Source of the DNA: Cupriavidus sp. WKF15
GTDB lineage: Bacteria > Pseudomonadota > Gammaproteobacteria > Burkholderiales > Burkholderiaceae
Direction of reading: 5' to 3'
Assembly: GCF_029278605.1 (NCBI RefSeq)
Contig: NZ_CP119573.1
Coordinates: 682,001 to 746,000, forward strand
Length of the DNA stretch: 64,000 bases
Shown here: piece after piece, positions 1 through 7,755 of the stretch
How the letters are laid out: each line of letters starts with the position of its first letter
How positions within the stretch are numbered: position 1 is the stretch's first letter
Made by a program: the position numbers and the translations under genes
Notes under the pieces: model-generated
Database searches by the model: none
Told to the model about the DNA's origin: nothing
What the model saw: the letters and a program-made list of their open reading frames with translations, nothing else

Positions 1-275
1 GGACAGGGCGCAAGGCCGGCCCACAGCACGCTGCCCTGCTGACCGCGGAAGCGCCCGGCACCGGCTACGCGCATCGAGAAATCCGCTGCGTGCACCGTGC
101 CGAGCGCGGCGGTAATGCGCTCGGTCTGCCCAGCCTCGCATTCGCCCAGGAAGCGCAAGGTCAGGTGCACCTGCGCCACGGGCGTGGGGCGGATACCGCT
201 TGCCGCCGGGACGAGCCCGACCAGATGCGCCGCCACCGGCGGCGGCGTTTCCACGGCGATGAACAGGCGGGCCAC
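1..275 (-). CDS. thpR: RNA 2',3'-cyclic phosphodiesterase (ThpR/LigT family), partial
   Basis: Amino-terminal ~91 codons of a 2H-phosphoesterase; the rest lies beyond the left edge. The product begins VARLFIAVETPPPV and reaches HLTLRFLGE, the first of the two HxT motifs that form the catalytic pocket of this family, which opens 2',3'-cyclic phosphates on RNA. The second motif is not in view. The start is a GTG 18 nt after the ogt stop. The ogt TAG is in the same reading frame, six codons upstream, so no earlier start is possible. It is the last visible gene of the alkA-ogt-thpR operon. The family is clear from the motif; the cellular role is poorly defined in general. Confidence 0.75.
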   Translation of the reverse strand, partial: MARLFIAVETPPPVAAHLVGLVPAASGIRPTPVAQVHLTLRFLGECEAGQTERITAALGTVHAADFSMRVAGAGRFRGQQGSVLWAGLAPC

Positions 276-293
276 GCCGGCTGCGCTGCCGCG

Positions 294-827
294 CTAGGCG
301 AGGGCGAGCGCCGACTGCTGCATGATCGGCAGGCGAGCCGCCGCAGCGTGGCTTTCGAGCCGCAGCAAGGCGCGCTTGCGGTCGGTACCGCCGGCATACC
401 CGGTCAGGTCGCCGTCCGCGCCCAGCACGCGGTGGCATGGCACGATCACCGACAGCGGATTGCGCCCCACCGCGCCGCCGACTGCCCGCACGTGGCCATG
501 CGGCAGTTCGAGCTGCCGCGTCAGCTGGCCGTAGGACACCGTCGCGCCGAACGGAATGGTGCGCAGCGCCTCCCACACACGTAGCTGGAAGGCGGTGCCA
601 GCCGGGCGCATCGGCACCGAGAACGCTTCGAGCTTGCCGTCGAAGTAGGCCGCGATCTGCGCGGCCGTCTCGTCGAACACGCGCCCGGCGCTTGCGGGCG
701 TTGCCCCGGGCTGCGCGTCGCGCGGATAGTACTTCTGCCCTTCGAAATAGACGCCCGTCAGGAAGCTGCCATCCGCGCGCAGCAGCATGGCCCCGAGCGG
801 GCTGTCGATCAGGCGGTAGCTGGTCAT
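294..827 (-). CDS. ogt: methylated-DNA--protein-cysteine S-methyltransferase
   Basis: 177-aa suicide alkyltransferase that takes methyl groups from O6-methylguanine and O4-methylthymine in DNA. The active-site motif PCHRV is at residues 130-134 with acceptor Cys131, preceded by the conserved AVGGAVGRNP segment (helix-turn-helix and Asn hinge). The length fits stand-alone Ogt/MGMT proteins. The ATG overlaps the stop of the upstream alkA-type gene by 4 nt, so the two are translationally coupled. The enzyme is cytoplasmic. The alternative name is Ada C-terminal domain; here that domain is a separate gene and the Ada N-domain is fused to AlkA instead. Confidence 0.93.
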   Translation of the reverse strand: MTSYRLIDSPLGAMLLRADGSFLTGVYFEGQKYYPRDAQPGATPASAGRVFDETAAQIAAYFDGKLEAFSVPMRPAGTAFQLRVWEALRTIPFGATVSYGQLTRQLELPHGHVRAVGGAVGRNPLSVIVPCHRVLGADGDLTGYAGGTDRKRALLRLESHAAAARLPIMQQSALALA

Positions 828-2353
828 GTCGTCACCTCGGTATCGGAATTGGCAGGAGTCATGTCCGCCAAAGGTATCACCGCGCCATCGCCCTGCGCTT
901 TCATCGCTTCATAGCGATGCCACAGGTGGACGGCCGCGTACGCGCGCCATGGCGCCCATTGCGCGGTGCGTGCCTGCATGGCGCGTACGGTATTCACGCC
1001 GAGCACCTTGCGCAGCGCGTAGTCGGTACCCGGGAACGCGTCGGGCCACCCTAGCGCGCGCATGGCGACGTACTGCGCGGTCCAGTCGCCGATCCCGTCG
1101 ATCTCGCGCAGCACGGCCACGGTCTGTTCGGGCGCCGCGTGCGGCTCCAGCGGCAAGGCACCACTGGCGACCCGCTGCGCGAGCGCGCGCAGCGTGCGCG
1201 CCTTGCCCGGCGACACGCCTGCGCCGGCCAGGGCTGCATCGGACAGCGCGGCCAGCGCTGCGGCCGACGGAAAGCCATGCTGCAACGGCACGCACCCGCC
1301 GATGGGCATGGCCGGCGCCGGCAAGGCCTCTCCCGCCACCTGCGCCAGCCGTGCCAGGATGCGCCGTGCCTGCACCACAGGAATCACCTGGCCGATCACG
1401 GCGCGTACCGCGATCTCGAAGCCGTCGACACTGCCCGGCAGGCGCATGCCCGGCACGTCGCCAGCCAGCTCGCCAAGATGGCGGTCGACGATGTCGGGCC
1501 GGCAGCCCAGGTCGCACAGGCGCCGCACCTTGCCCAGGGTCTGCGGAATCACGCGCGCGAGCGAGGCCGACACGGTGACGCGCAGCACCATCCGCCCGGG
1601 CACATGGTCCAGCCGCAGCCAGCCGCGGTGCGCGACGCCGCCGCTTTCCACCGCGAGCGTGCGGGCATAGGCGCCATCGCGCACTTGTTCGATGCCATCC
1701 ACCGCGCGCACGGCCAGGAAACCCAGCAGCGCCTCCCACGCCAGCGGCGGCCGGTAGCCCAGCTCGAATACCAGCCGGTCGGCCACGCCTTCGGACGTGC
1801 GCTTGCGCAAGGCCATCGGCGTCAGGCCGTAGCGGGTGCGCAGCACGTCGTTGAAGCGCCGCACGCTGCCGAAACCCGCTGCCAGCGCCACTTCGGTCAC
1901 GGGCAGCACGGTGTCCGTCAACAGCCGCTTGGCCAGCAACAGGCGCTGCGTCTGCACGTACTCCAGCACCGACACGCCGAACTGCGCGGTGAACAGGCGG
2001 TGCAGGTGGCGTTCGGTCACGCCGATGCGCGCGGCCAGCGCGGCCACGCCGGCATCGGCCATGAAGCCCTCGTCGATCAGCGTGGCGGCGGCCTGCGCGA
2101 GACGGCCGGAAAGATCGGCCAGCCCGTGCCCGGGCGCCAGTTCGGGACGGCAGCGCAGGCACGGACGGAAGCCTTGCTTTTCCGCCGCTGCGGCGCTTTC
2201 GTAGAAGGTGCAGTTCTCGCGTTTCGGGGTACGCACCGCGCACACGGGCCGGCAATAGATGCCCGTGGATGACACGCCGACGAAGAAGCGGCCGTCGAAG
2301 CGCCGGTCGTGCGAGGCCACGGCCTTGTAGCAGGTATCGGGATCGAGTTCCAT
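824..2353 (-). CDS. alkA: Ada N-domain/AraC HTH/AlkA DNA-3-methyladenine glycosylase fusion
   Basis: 509-aa modular repair protein. Residues 1-75 form an Ada-type zinc domain with four cysteines (C34, C38, C65, C68), the kind that accepts methyl groups from phosphotriesters and turns Ada into an activator. Residues ~85-185 form an AraC-type double helix-turn-helix. Residues ~195-310 are an AlkA N-terminal domain, and residues ~315-490 an HhH-GPD glycosylase core with GIGDWTAQYVAMRALG and the acidic segment AFPGTDYAL that carries the catalytic Asp. It removes 3-methyladenine and related bases and probably also activates its own operon when methylated. It is first in the operon and overlaps ogt by 4 nt. 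Fusions of this type are known in proteobacteria and actinobacteria. Confidence 0.92.
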   Translation of the reverse strand: MELDPDTCYKAVASHDRRFDGRFFVGVSSTGIYCRPVCAVRTPKRENCTFYESAAAAEKQGFRPCLRCRPELAPGHGLADLSGRLAQAAATLIDEGFMADAGVAALAARIGVTERHLHRLFTAQFGVSVLEYVQTQRLLLAKRLLTDTVLPVTEVALAAGFGSVRRFNDVLRTRYGLTPMALRKRTSEGVADRLVFELGYRPPLAWEALLGFLAVRAVDGIEQVRDGAYARTLAVESGGVAHRGWLRLDHVPGRMVLRVTVSASLARVIPQTLGKVRRLCDLGCRPDIVDRHLGELAGDVPGMRLPGSVDGFEIAVRAVIGQVIPVVQARRILARLAQVAGEALPAPAMPIGGCVPLQHGFPSAAALAALSDAALAGAGVSPGKARTLRALAQRVASGALPLEPHAAPEQTVAVLREIDGIGDWTAQYVAMRALGWPDAFPGTDYALRKVLGVNTVRAMQARTAQWAPWRAYAAVHLWHRYEAMKAQGDGAVIPLADMTPANSDTEVTT

Positions 2354-2494
2354 GCAGGCATGCTACCGCTTCGGGCACGCGCGCACCCGCCGGATTCGGA
2401 CATTCCCCTGTGGCCAGCGACCGTGCCATGGTGCACAGTCTGAGCCACGGAGTCCGGCTAGAATCACCAGCCTGCGATGTTTCCCGGAGATTCC

Positions 2495-5320
2495 ATGCGC
2501 CCAGCCAAACCGCTCCCGCTGACCTGCTCGCTCGCGCTCGCGGGCCTGCTATGGCTGGGCCTGCCGGCGGCGGCCACGGCGGCGCCGGTGGCTTCGGCCG
2601 CTTTGGCGCAGGCGGGCGCAAGCGCGGCCGAGGTCACCTCGGTCGAGGGCATCACCGAGTTCCGGCTCCCCAACGGCCTGCGCATCGTGCTGGCGCCCGA
2701 TGCGGCCAAGCCGACCACCACGGTCAACATGACCTATCTGGTCGGCAGCCGCCACGAGAACTACGGCGAAACCGGCATGGCGCACCTGCTCGAACACTTG
2801 CTGTTCAAGGGCACGCCTGCGCTGCCGGGCAAGGCCATCCCGACCGAGTTCGCGCGGCGCGGCATGTCCTCCAACGGGACCACGGCACAGGACCGCACCA
2901 ACTATTTCGAGACCTTCACCGCCAGCGACGACAACCTCGACTGGGCGCTGCGCATGGAGGCGGACCGCATGGTCAACAGCTTCATCTCGCGCGCGGACCT
3001 GGACAGCGAGATGACCGTCGTGCGCAACGAGATGGAGATGGGCGAGAACAGTCCCGCCCGCATGCTGATCCAGCAGATGATGGCCGCCTCGTACCGCTGG
3101 CATAACTATGGCAAGGCGCCGATCGGCGCGCGCAGCGACGTGGAGCAGGTCAGCATCGACAACCTGCGCGCGTTCTACCGCCGCTACTACCAGCCCGACA
3201 ACGCGGTGCTGGTGGTGGCCGGCAAGTTCGATCCGGCCTGGACGCTCGCGCGCATCGAGCGCTATTTCGGCCCGATCGCGCGCCCGGCGCGCGTGTTGCC
3301 ACCCGAGCATACCGTGGAGCCAGCGCAGGAAGGCGCGAAAGAACTGGTCGTGATGCGGCCCGGCGACAGCGGGCTGGTAGCGGCGCAGTACCACGTCAGC
3401 CCCGGTGCCCACCCCGACGCGACAGCGCTGTCGATGCTGACCATCATCCTTGGCGACACGCCCGGCGGGCGCCTGTACAAGGCGCTGGTGGAACAGAAGA
3501 AGGCCACCTCGGTCGGCACCTCGTTCAGCGCGATGAAAGACCCGGGCACGCTGCTGTTCATGGCCGAAACCGCGAAGGACCAGCCGATGGCGCCGGCACG
3601 CGCGGCGCTGATCACGCAGGTCGAGGGCTTCGCCGAAGCGCCGGTGACGCCCGAAGAGCTGGAACGTGCGCGCGTGCGCATGCGCAATGCCTACGAGCAC
3701 TACATGAACGACCCGGGCGCGCTCGGCATTGCGCTGTCGGAGGCCATTGCCAAGGGCGACTGGCGCCTGTTCCTGATCGCACGCGACCGCATCGAGACCG
3801 TGACGCTCGAAGACGTGCAGCGCGTCGCGCTCAATTACTTCCAGGCGTCGAACCGCACGGTCGGGCTGTTCCTGCCGCAGGACAAGCCGCCGCGTGCGCA
3901 GATTCCCGAGACTCCGGACGTGGCCGCGCAGGTGCGCGGCTACCAGGGCAAGCCGGCGCTGGCGGCAGTGCCGGCGTTTGACCCGAGCCCGGCCAATATC
4001 GAAGCCCATACGCGGCGCCAGACCCTTGCCAACGGCATGCAGCTGGCGCTGCTGCCCAAGCCCACGCGCGGCGGCGTGGTCAATGGCACGCTGATCCTGC
4101 GCATGGGCGATGTGCAGAGCCTGCAGGGCCTGACCACGGTGGGCAGCCTGACGGCATCGATGCTCAAGCGCGGTACCGGCACCATGGACCGCCTGCAGCT
4201 TGCCGACCGCATCGAAGCCCTGCGTGCGCGCGTCATGATCTCGGGCGGCTCCGAGCGCGTCATCGTAAGCTTCGAGACCCGGCGCGAGCAACTGCCCGAA
4301 CTGCTGGCGCTGGTGCGCGACATGCTGCGCACGCCAAGCTTCCCGCAGGCCGAGTTCGACACGCTGCGCAACACCACCATTGCCGAGATCGAAAGCGTGC
4401 GCCGGCAGCCGGGCGTGATGGCCTCCGACGCGCTGGGCCGCCATGGCGATCCCTACCCCGCCGGCGACCCGCGCCACGCGTCCACCTTCGACGAGAGCAT
4501 TGCCGCGCTCAAGGCCGCCACGCTGGACCAGGTGCGCGATTTCCACGCGCGCTTCTATGGCGCCGCCAATGCGCAGCTCAGCCTGGTGGGCGACTTCGAC
4601 GCCGACGCGGCCACCGCCCAGGCGGGCGAGCTGTTTGGCGACTGGCGCGCGCAGCAGCCGTTTGCGCGCGTGGACAGGCCCTTCGTGCCGATTGCCGCGG
4701 CGGACTTCACACTGGCCACGCCCGGCAAGGCCAACGCGGTCTACCTGGCAGCCGAGCCGATCGACCTGACCAGTGACCAACCCGACTACGCGCTGATGCT
4801 GATCGCCAACCGCGTGTTCGGCGGCGGCTCGCTGCGCAGCCGCCTGGCCGACCGCCTGCGGCAGAAGGAGGGACTCAGCTATGGCGCATCGAGCTGGGTC
4901 AATGTGGGCGCGCTGGACCGCGCCGGCCGCTTCGGCCTGCAGGCGCAATATGCCCCGCGGAACCTGGAACGCCTGCAGCGTGCCGTGGCCGAGGAACTGG
5001 AGCGCTTCGTGCGCGACGGCATCAGCGCCCCTGAACTGTCCGAAGCCGTCAGCGGCATCCTGCAGCAGGGCATGGTCAGCCGCAGCAGCGACAGCGCGCT
5101 GGCCGACGCGCTGGCCAACCAGCTTTACCTGGGCCGCACCATGGCCTACACGGAGGAGCTGGAGGCACGCCTGCGCGCAGCCACGCCCGAAGCGGTCAAC
5201 GCCGTGATCCGCAAGTACGTGCAACCGTCCGGGCTGTCGCAGGTCTACGCGGGAGATTTCGGTGCCGTACCGGCTCCCGACGGGGCCGCAGCGGGCGAGG
5301 CGCCGGCCGCGCGTCCATAG
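2495..5320 (+). CDS. secreted M16 family zinc metallopeptidase (two-domain)
   Basis: About 941-aa pitrilysin/insulinase-type peptidase. Residues 1-30 look like a signal peptide (basic start, Leu/Ala-rich core, AAATAA end), so it should be periplasmic. The inverted zinc motif HLLEH is at residues 97-101, followed by VVRNEMEMGENS, which supplies the distal Glu. The second half is a paired M16 domain without HxxEH, as is usual for fused M16 pairs. An ATG at 2477 is in frame, but CGGAGA at 2485-2490 lies 4 nt before the ATG at 2495, which also gives a cleaner signal peptide. It stands alone. The substrate cannot be read from sequence. Confidence 0.9.
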   Translation: MRPAKPLPLTCSLALAGLLWLGLPAAATAAPVASAALAQAGASAAEVTSVEGITEFRLPNGLRIVLAPDAAKPTTTVNMTYLVGSRHENYGETGMAHLLEHLLFKGTPALPGKAIPTEFARRGMSSNGTTAQDRTNYFETFTASDDNLDWALRMEADRMVNSFISRADLDSEMTVVRNEMEMGENSPARMLIQQMMAASYRWHNYGKAPIGARSDVEQVSIDNLRAFYRRYYQPDNAVLVVAGKFDPAWTLARIERYFGPIARPARVLPPEHTVEPAQEGAKELVVMRPGDSGLVAAQYHVSPGAHPDATALSMLTIILGDTPGGRLYKALVEQKKATSVGTSFSAMKDPGTLLFMAETAKDQPMAPARAALITQVEGFAEAPVTPEELERARVRMRNAYEHYMNDPGALGIALSEAIAKGDWRLFLIARDRIETVTLEDVQRVALNYFQASNRTVGLFLPQDKPPRAQIPETPDVAAQVRGYQGKPALAAVPAFDPSPANIEAHTRRQTLANGMQLALLPKPTRGGVVNGTLILRMGDVQSLQGLTTVGSLTASMLKRGTGTMDRLQLADRIEALRARVMISGGSERVIVSFETRREQLPELLALVRDMLRTPSFPQAEFDTLRNTTIAEIESVRRQPGVMASDALGRHGDPYPAGDPRHASTFDESIAALKAATLDQVRDFHARFYGAANAQLSLVGDFDADAATAQAGELFGDWRAQQPFARVDRPFVPIAAADFTLATPGKANAVYLAAEPIDLTSDQPDYALMLIANRVFGGGSLRSRLADRLRQKEGLSYGASSWVNVGALDRAGRFGLQAQYAPRNLERLQRAVAEELERFVRDGISAPELSEAVSGILQQGMVSRSSDSALADALANQLYLGRTMAYTEELEARLRAATPEAVNAVIRKYVQPSGLSQVYAGDFGAVPAPDGAAAGEAPAARP

Positions 5321-5421
5321 CCACTGTCACGCAAGCGAAAAGGAGACAGGCCAGAATGGGCCGACGCGCCAGCATCCGGGCGCCGGAACCAGGCACGCCC
5401 CTTGCCGTGCCCTGGCGTTGA

Positions 5422-5437
5422 CTGTATATTCGTACAG
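5422..5437 (+). promoter_or_regulatory. LexA (SOS) box
   Basis: CTGTATATTCGTACAG keeps both CTG/CAG ends and 13 of 16 positions of the proteobacterial LexA operator. It lies 24 nt before the ATG of the small gene at 5462, partly overlapped by a TTGACT at 5418-5423 that may be a -35 element. This placement suits repression by LexA. Confidence 0.75.
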
Positions 5438-5461
5438 TATAAGTAGAGACAAGAGGTGTGG

Positions 5462-5839
5462 ATGTCAAACGTGCGGGCTGGCAGCAAGGCGGAGGCGCTC
5501 CGGCTTCTCGCCGCGGAAGGAGTGCTGGCGCTGGAGCTGGACTACGAGACCGGATGGCAGGACGCCGTCGAACTCGGCAGGCTCGGGGAAAAGCGCGGCA
5601 TCAAGGTGCAGTATCGCGGCCAGGAAAGTGTCGCCGTACGCTCGCGCGAAGCGCTGATCGAGGGCCTCGCCAAGGTCAAGCCAACGTTCCGGCAACGTAA
5701 CCTTTACTGTCAGTTTGACCTCGGCACGCTGACGGACCACGAATTGCTCGACCTCGAAGCCAAGGCCACGCGGCTCGGCGACTACATTCTTGCCGGACAC
5801 CTGCTGCGGGACGTGGACAGCGTCTGGCCCGCCGAATAA
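5462..5839 (+). CDS. hypothetical protein, probably SOS-controlled
   Basis: 125-aa soluble protein of unknown function. I do not recognise a family. It is mixed alpha/beta with many charged residues, contains no cysteine cluster, and ends DVDSVWPAE. The start is the ATG at 5462 because AAGAGG (5451-5456) sits 5 nt before it; a GTG at 5456 is in frame but overlaps that ribosome site. The LexA-like box 24 nt upstream implies DNA-damage induction. It is followed by a strong hairpin terminator, so it is a single-gene unit. Confidence 0.7.
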   Translation: MSNVRAGSKAEALRLLAAEGVLALELDYETGWQDAVELGRLGEKRGIKVQYRGQESVAVRSREALIEGLAKVKPTFRQRNLYCQFDLGTLTDHELLDLEAKATRLGDYILAGHLLRDVDSVWPAE

Positions 5840-5886
5840 CGCCCGGGCGCCGGATCCCGCCGGATCCGAATCCCCCCAAAAACAGG

Positions 5887-5914
5887 CATGCCGCCAATTG
5901 GAATTGGCGGCATG
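5887..5914 (+). terminator. rho-independent terminator
   Basis: A perfect stem CATGCCGCCAATT paired with its complement across a very short loop, followed by TTTCCTTT. It lies between the SOS gene and the convergent minus-strand gene that ends at 5941. Confidence 0.8.
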
Positions 5915-5940
5915 TTTCCTTTATGGCGTTCCGGGCGTGT

Positions 5941-6489
5941 TCAGTGCCAGATGCGCGCGGCATTGGCCCAGCGCGCGGCGGCCGACTGCGCCAGCGCGCT
6001 GCCTGCCACGTCGTGGGCTGCGGCTGCGCCGGAGGTTCCCGCCAGCTGCAGCGCGGTGTGCCATAACACCGCCGACACCAGCGTCTGGCAGTGGCGCCGC
6101 TCGCCATGGGCGAGTGCCAGCAGGCGCTCATTGCCGTCGATCACGATAAGGCGGTCCCCGGCCTGCGGCCGCATTTCCAGCGCATACAGGTGGTCGCATT
6201 CGCAATGCATGCGCCCGCCGCTGACCGCCACCACGATCGCCCCGGGCAGGGCGATGCCGCTGTCGTGCACGTCTTCACGCAGGCGTTCCAGGTGCGCATG
6301 CGCGCGCGGATCGCGCGCTGCCGCCAGGTCGCCGGGCATGGCGCTGAGCGCCATCAGCTCGGCTGGCGACACCGCCAGCGTGTAAGCCGGGAAGTCCGGC
6401 CGGTAGGTGGCCACCACGGCGCGCAGGCGACGCGCGCCGCGGCCATCCGGAAGGCTGCCCATGTCGCGTCCCGCTGCCGTGACTGCCAT
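5941..6489 (-). CDS. DGQHR-like domain protein, hypothetical
   Basis: 182-aa protein whose start overlaps the stop of the acyl-CoA dehydrogenase gene (TGATG), so it is translationally coupled. The pattern FPAYTLAVSPAEL, then LERLREDV, IALPGAIVVAVSGG and GDRLIVIDGNERLLALAHG resembles the amino half of DGQHR-domain proteins (DndB/Dbp-like), with DGNER in place of DGQHR. It is shorter than those families and the carboxyl part looks unrelated. This is inference from pattern only; it could equally be an uncharacterised partner of the dehydrogenase. The ATG at 6489 is preferred; longer readings run through the dehydrogenase gene. Confidence 0.6.
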   Translation of the reverse strand: MAVTAAGRDMGSLPDGRGARRLRAVVATYRPDFPAYTLAVSPAELMALSAMPGDLAAARDPRAHAHLERLREDVHDSGIALPGAIVVAVSGGRMHCECDHLYALEMRPQAGDRLIVIDGNERLLALAHGERRHCQTLVSAVLWHTALQLAGTSGAAAAHDVAGSALAQSAAARWANAARIWH

Positions 6490-7646
6490 CAGTCGCGCAG
6501 CAGGTGCTTGGCAATGATGAGCTGCTGGATCTGCGTGGTGCCTTCGTACAGGCGCAGCAGGCGCACGTCGCGATAGAAGCGCTCGGCCTTGTACTCGGCG
6601 ATGTAGCCGGCGCCGCCATGGATCTGCACCGCGCGGTCGGCAATGCGGCCCACCATTTCGGTACAGAACATCTTGGTGCACGAGGCCAGCATGCTGACTT
6701 CGGGATCGCTCTTGCCGGCCGGCTTGGCGTCATAGCGCTGCGCGCAGTCGCGCATCATCGACAAGCCCGCGTACAGCTCGGCCTGGCTGTCGGCCAGCAT
6801 ACCCTGGATCAGCTGGAAGTCGCCGATCGGCTTGCCGAACTGCTTGCGTTCCTTGGCATAGGCCACGGCGTCGGTAATCAGGCGGTGCGCCATGCCGCAA
6901 GCCAGTGCCGAAAGGTGCAGGCGGCCGCGGTCGAGCACTTTCATCGCGGTCTTGAAACCGACGCCGGGCACGCCGCCGATGATGTTGGCGGCCGGCACGC
7001 GCGCATTCTCCAGCACCACGTCGCAGGTCTTGGTGCCGCGCTGGCCCATCTTCTTGTCCGGCTTGCCCAGCGAGATGCCCGGGGTGTCGGCCGGCACGAT
7101 GAACGACGAGATGCCCGACGCACCAGGGCCGCCCGTACGCGCCATCAGCGTGAAGGCGCCCGCGCGTGGCGCGTTGGTGATGAAGCGCTTGGTGCCGTTG
7201 ATGACGTAGTGGTCACCATCGAGCTCCGCCTTGGTCTGCAGCGAGGCCGCATCGGAACCGGCGTTCGGCTCGGTCAGCGCGAACGAGATGATCAGCTCGC
7301 CGCTGGCGATCTTCGGCAGGTAAGCCTGCTTCTGCGCTTCGGTGCCATCCATGAGGATGCCCTGCGAGCCGATGCCGACATTGGTGCCGAACACCGAACG
7401 GAAGGCGAAGGCGGTGTGGCCCAGGTCGTACACTACATCGCATTCCTGCGACATCGACAGGCCGATGCCGCCGTAGTTTTCCGGAATGGAGATGCCGAAC
7501 AGACCCATTTCCTTCATGTCGGCGACGATCTCGGCCGGCACGTCGTCGATCTCTTCGAGCGTGTCTTCGGCCGGCTTCAGGCGTTCGTCGATGAAGCGCT
7601 GCACCGAAGCGCGCAGCAGGGCGAAGGATTCTTGGTCAAGGGCCAT
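6489..7646 (-). CDS. acyl-CoA dehydrogenase family protein
   Basis: 385-aa flavoprotein of normal family length. It opens the alpha,beta double bond of an acyl-CoA, passing electrons to ETF. The signature GELIISFALTEPNAGSDAAS marks the FAD/substrate-binding loop, GQRGTKTCDVVLENARVP the middle beta domain, and YEGTTQIQQLIIAKHLLRD the carboxyl end, with the Glu of YEGT in the usual catalytic-base position. GGAGAA lies 8 nt upstream of the ATG. It is followed by a coupled DGQHR-like gene, an unusual partner. Chain-length preference cannot be assigned. Confidence 0.92.
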   Translation of the reverse strand: MALDQESFALLRASVQRFIDERLKPAEDTLEEIDDVPAEIVADMKEMGLFGISIPENYGGIGLSMSQECDVVYDLGHTAFAFRSVFGTNVGIGSQGILMDGTEAQKQAYLPKIASGELIISFALTEPNAGSDAASLQTKAELDGDHYVINGTKRFITNAPRAGAFTLMARTGGPGASGISSFIVPADTPGISLGKPDKKMGQRGTKTCDVVLENARVPAANIIGGVPGVGFKTAMKVLDRGRLHLSALACGMAHRLITDAVAYAKERKQFGKPIGDFQLIQGMLADSQAELYAGLSMMRDCAQRYDAKPAGKSDPEVSMLASCTKMFCTEMVGRIADRAVQIHGGAGYIAEYKAERFYRDVRLLRLYEGTTQIQQLIIAKHLLRD

Positions 7647-7755
7647 GGCGGTTCTCCAGTCAAGCCAGTTCGACAGTATGGGCGCAATGGTACGCGCGCC
7701 ACCTGGTTTGACAATCCATCAGATATTGGACAGATGCGTCAATAAAATTTGACAC

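Noticed and set aside
2549..5224. 891-codon open frame antisense to the M16 peptidase
   Set aside because: A GC-rich shadow frame: His/Arg/Gly/Ala-rich, no domain, and the plus strand has a clear peptidase.
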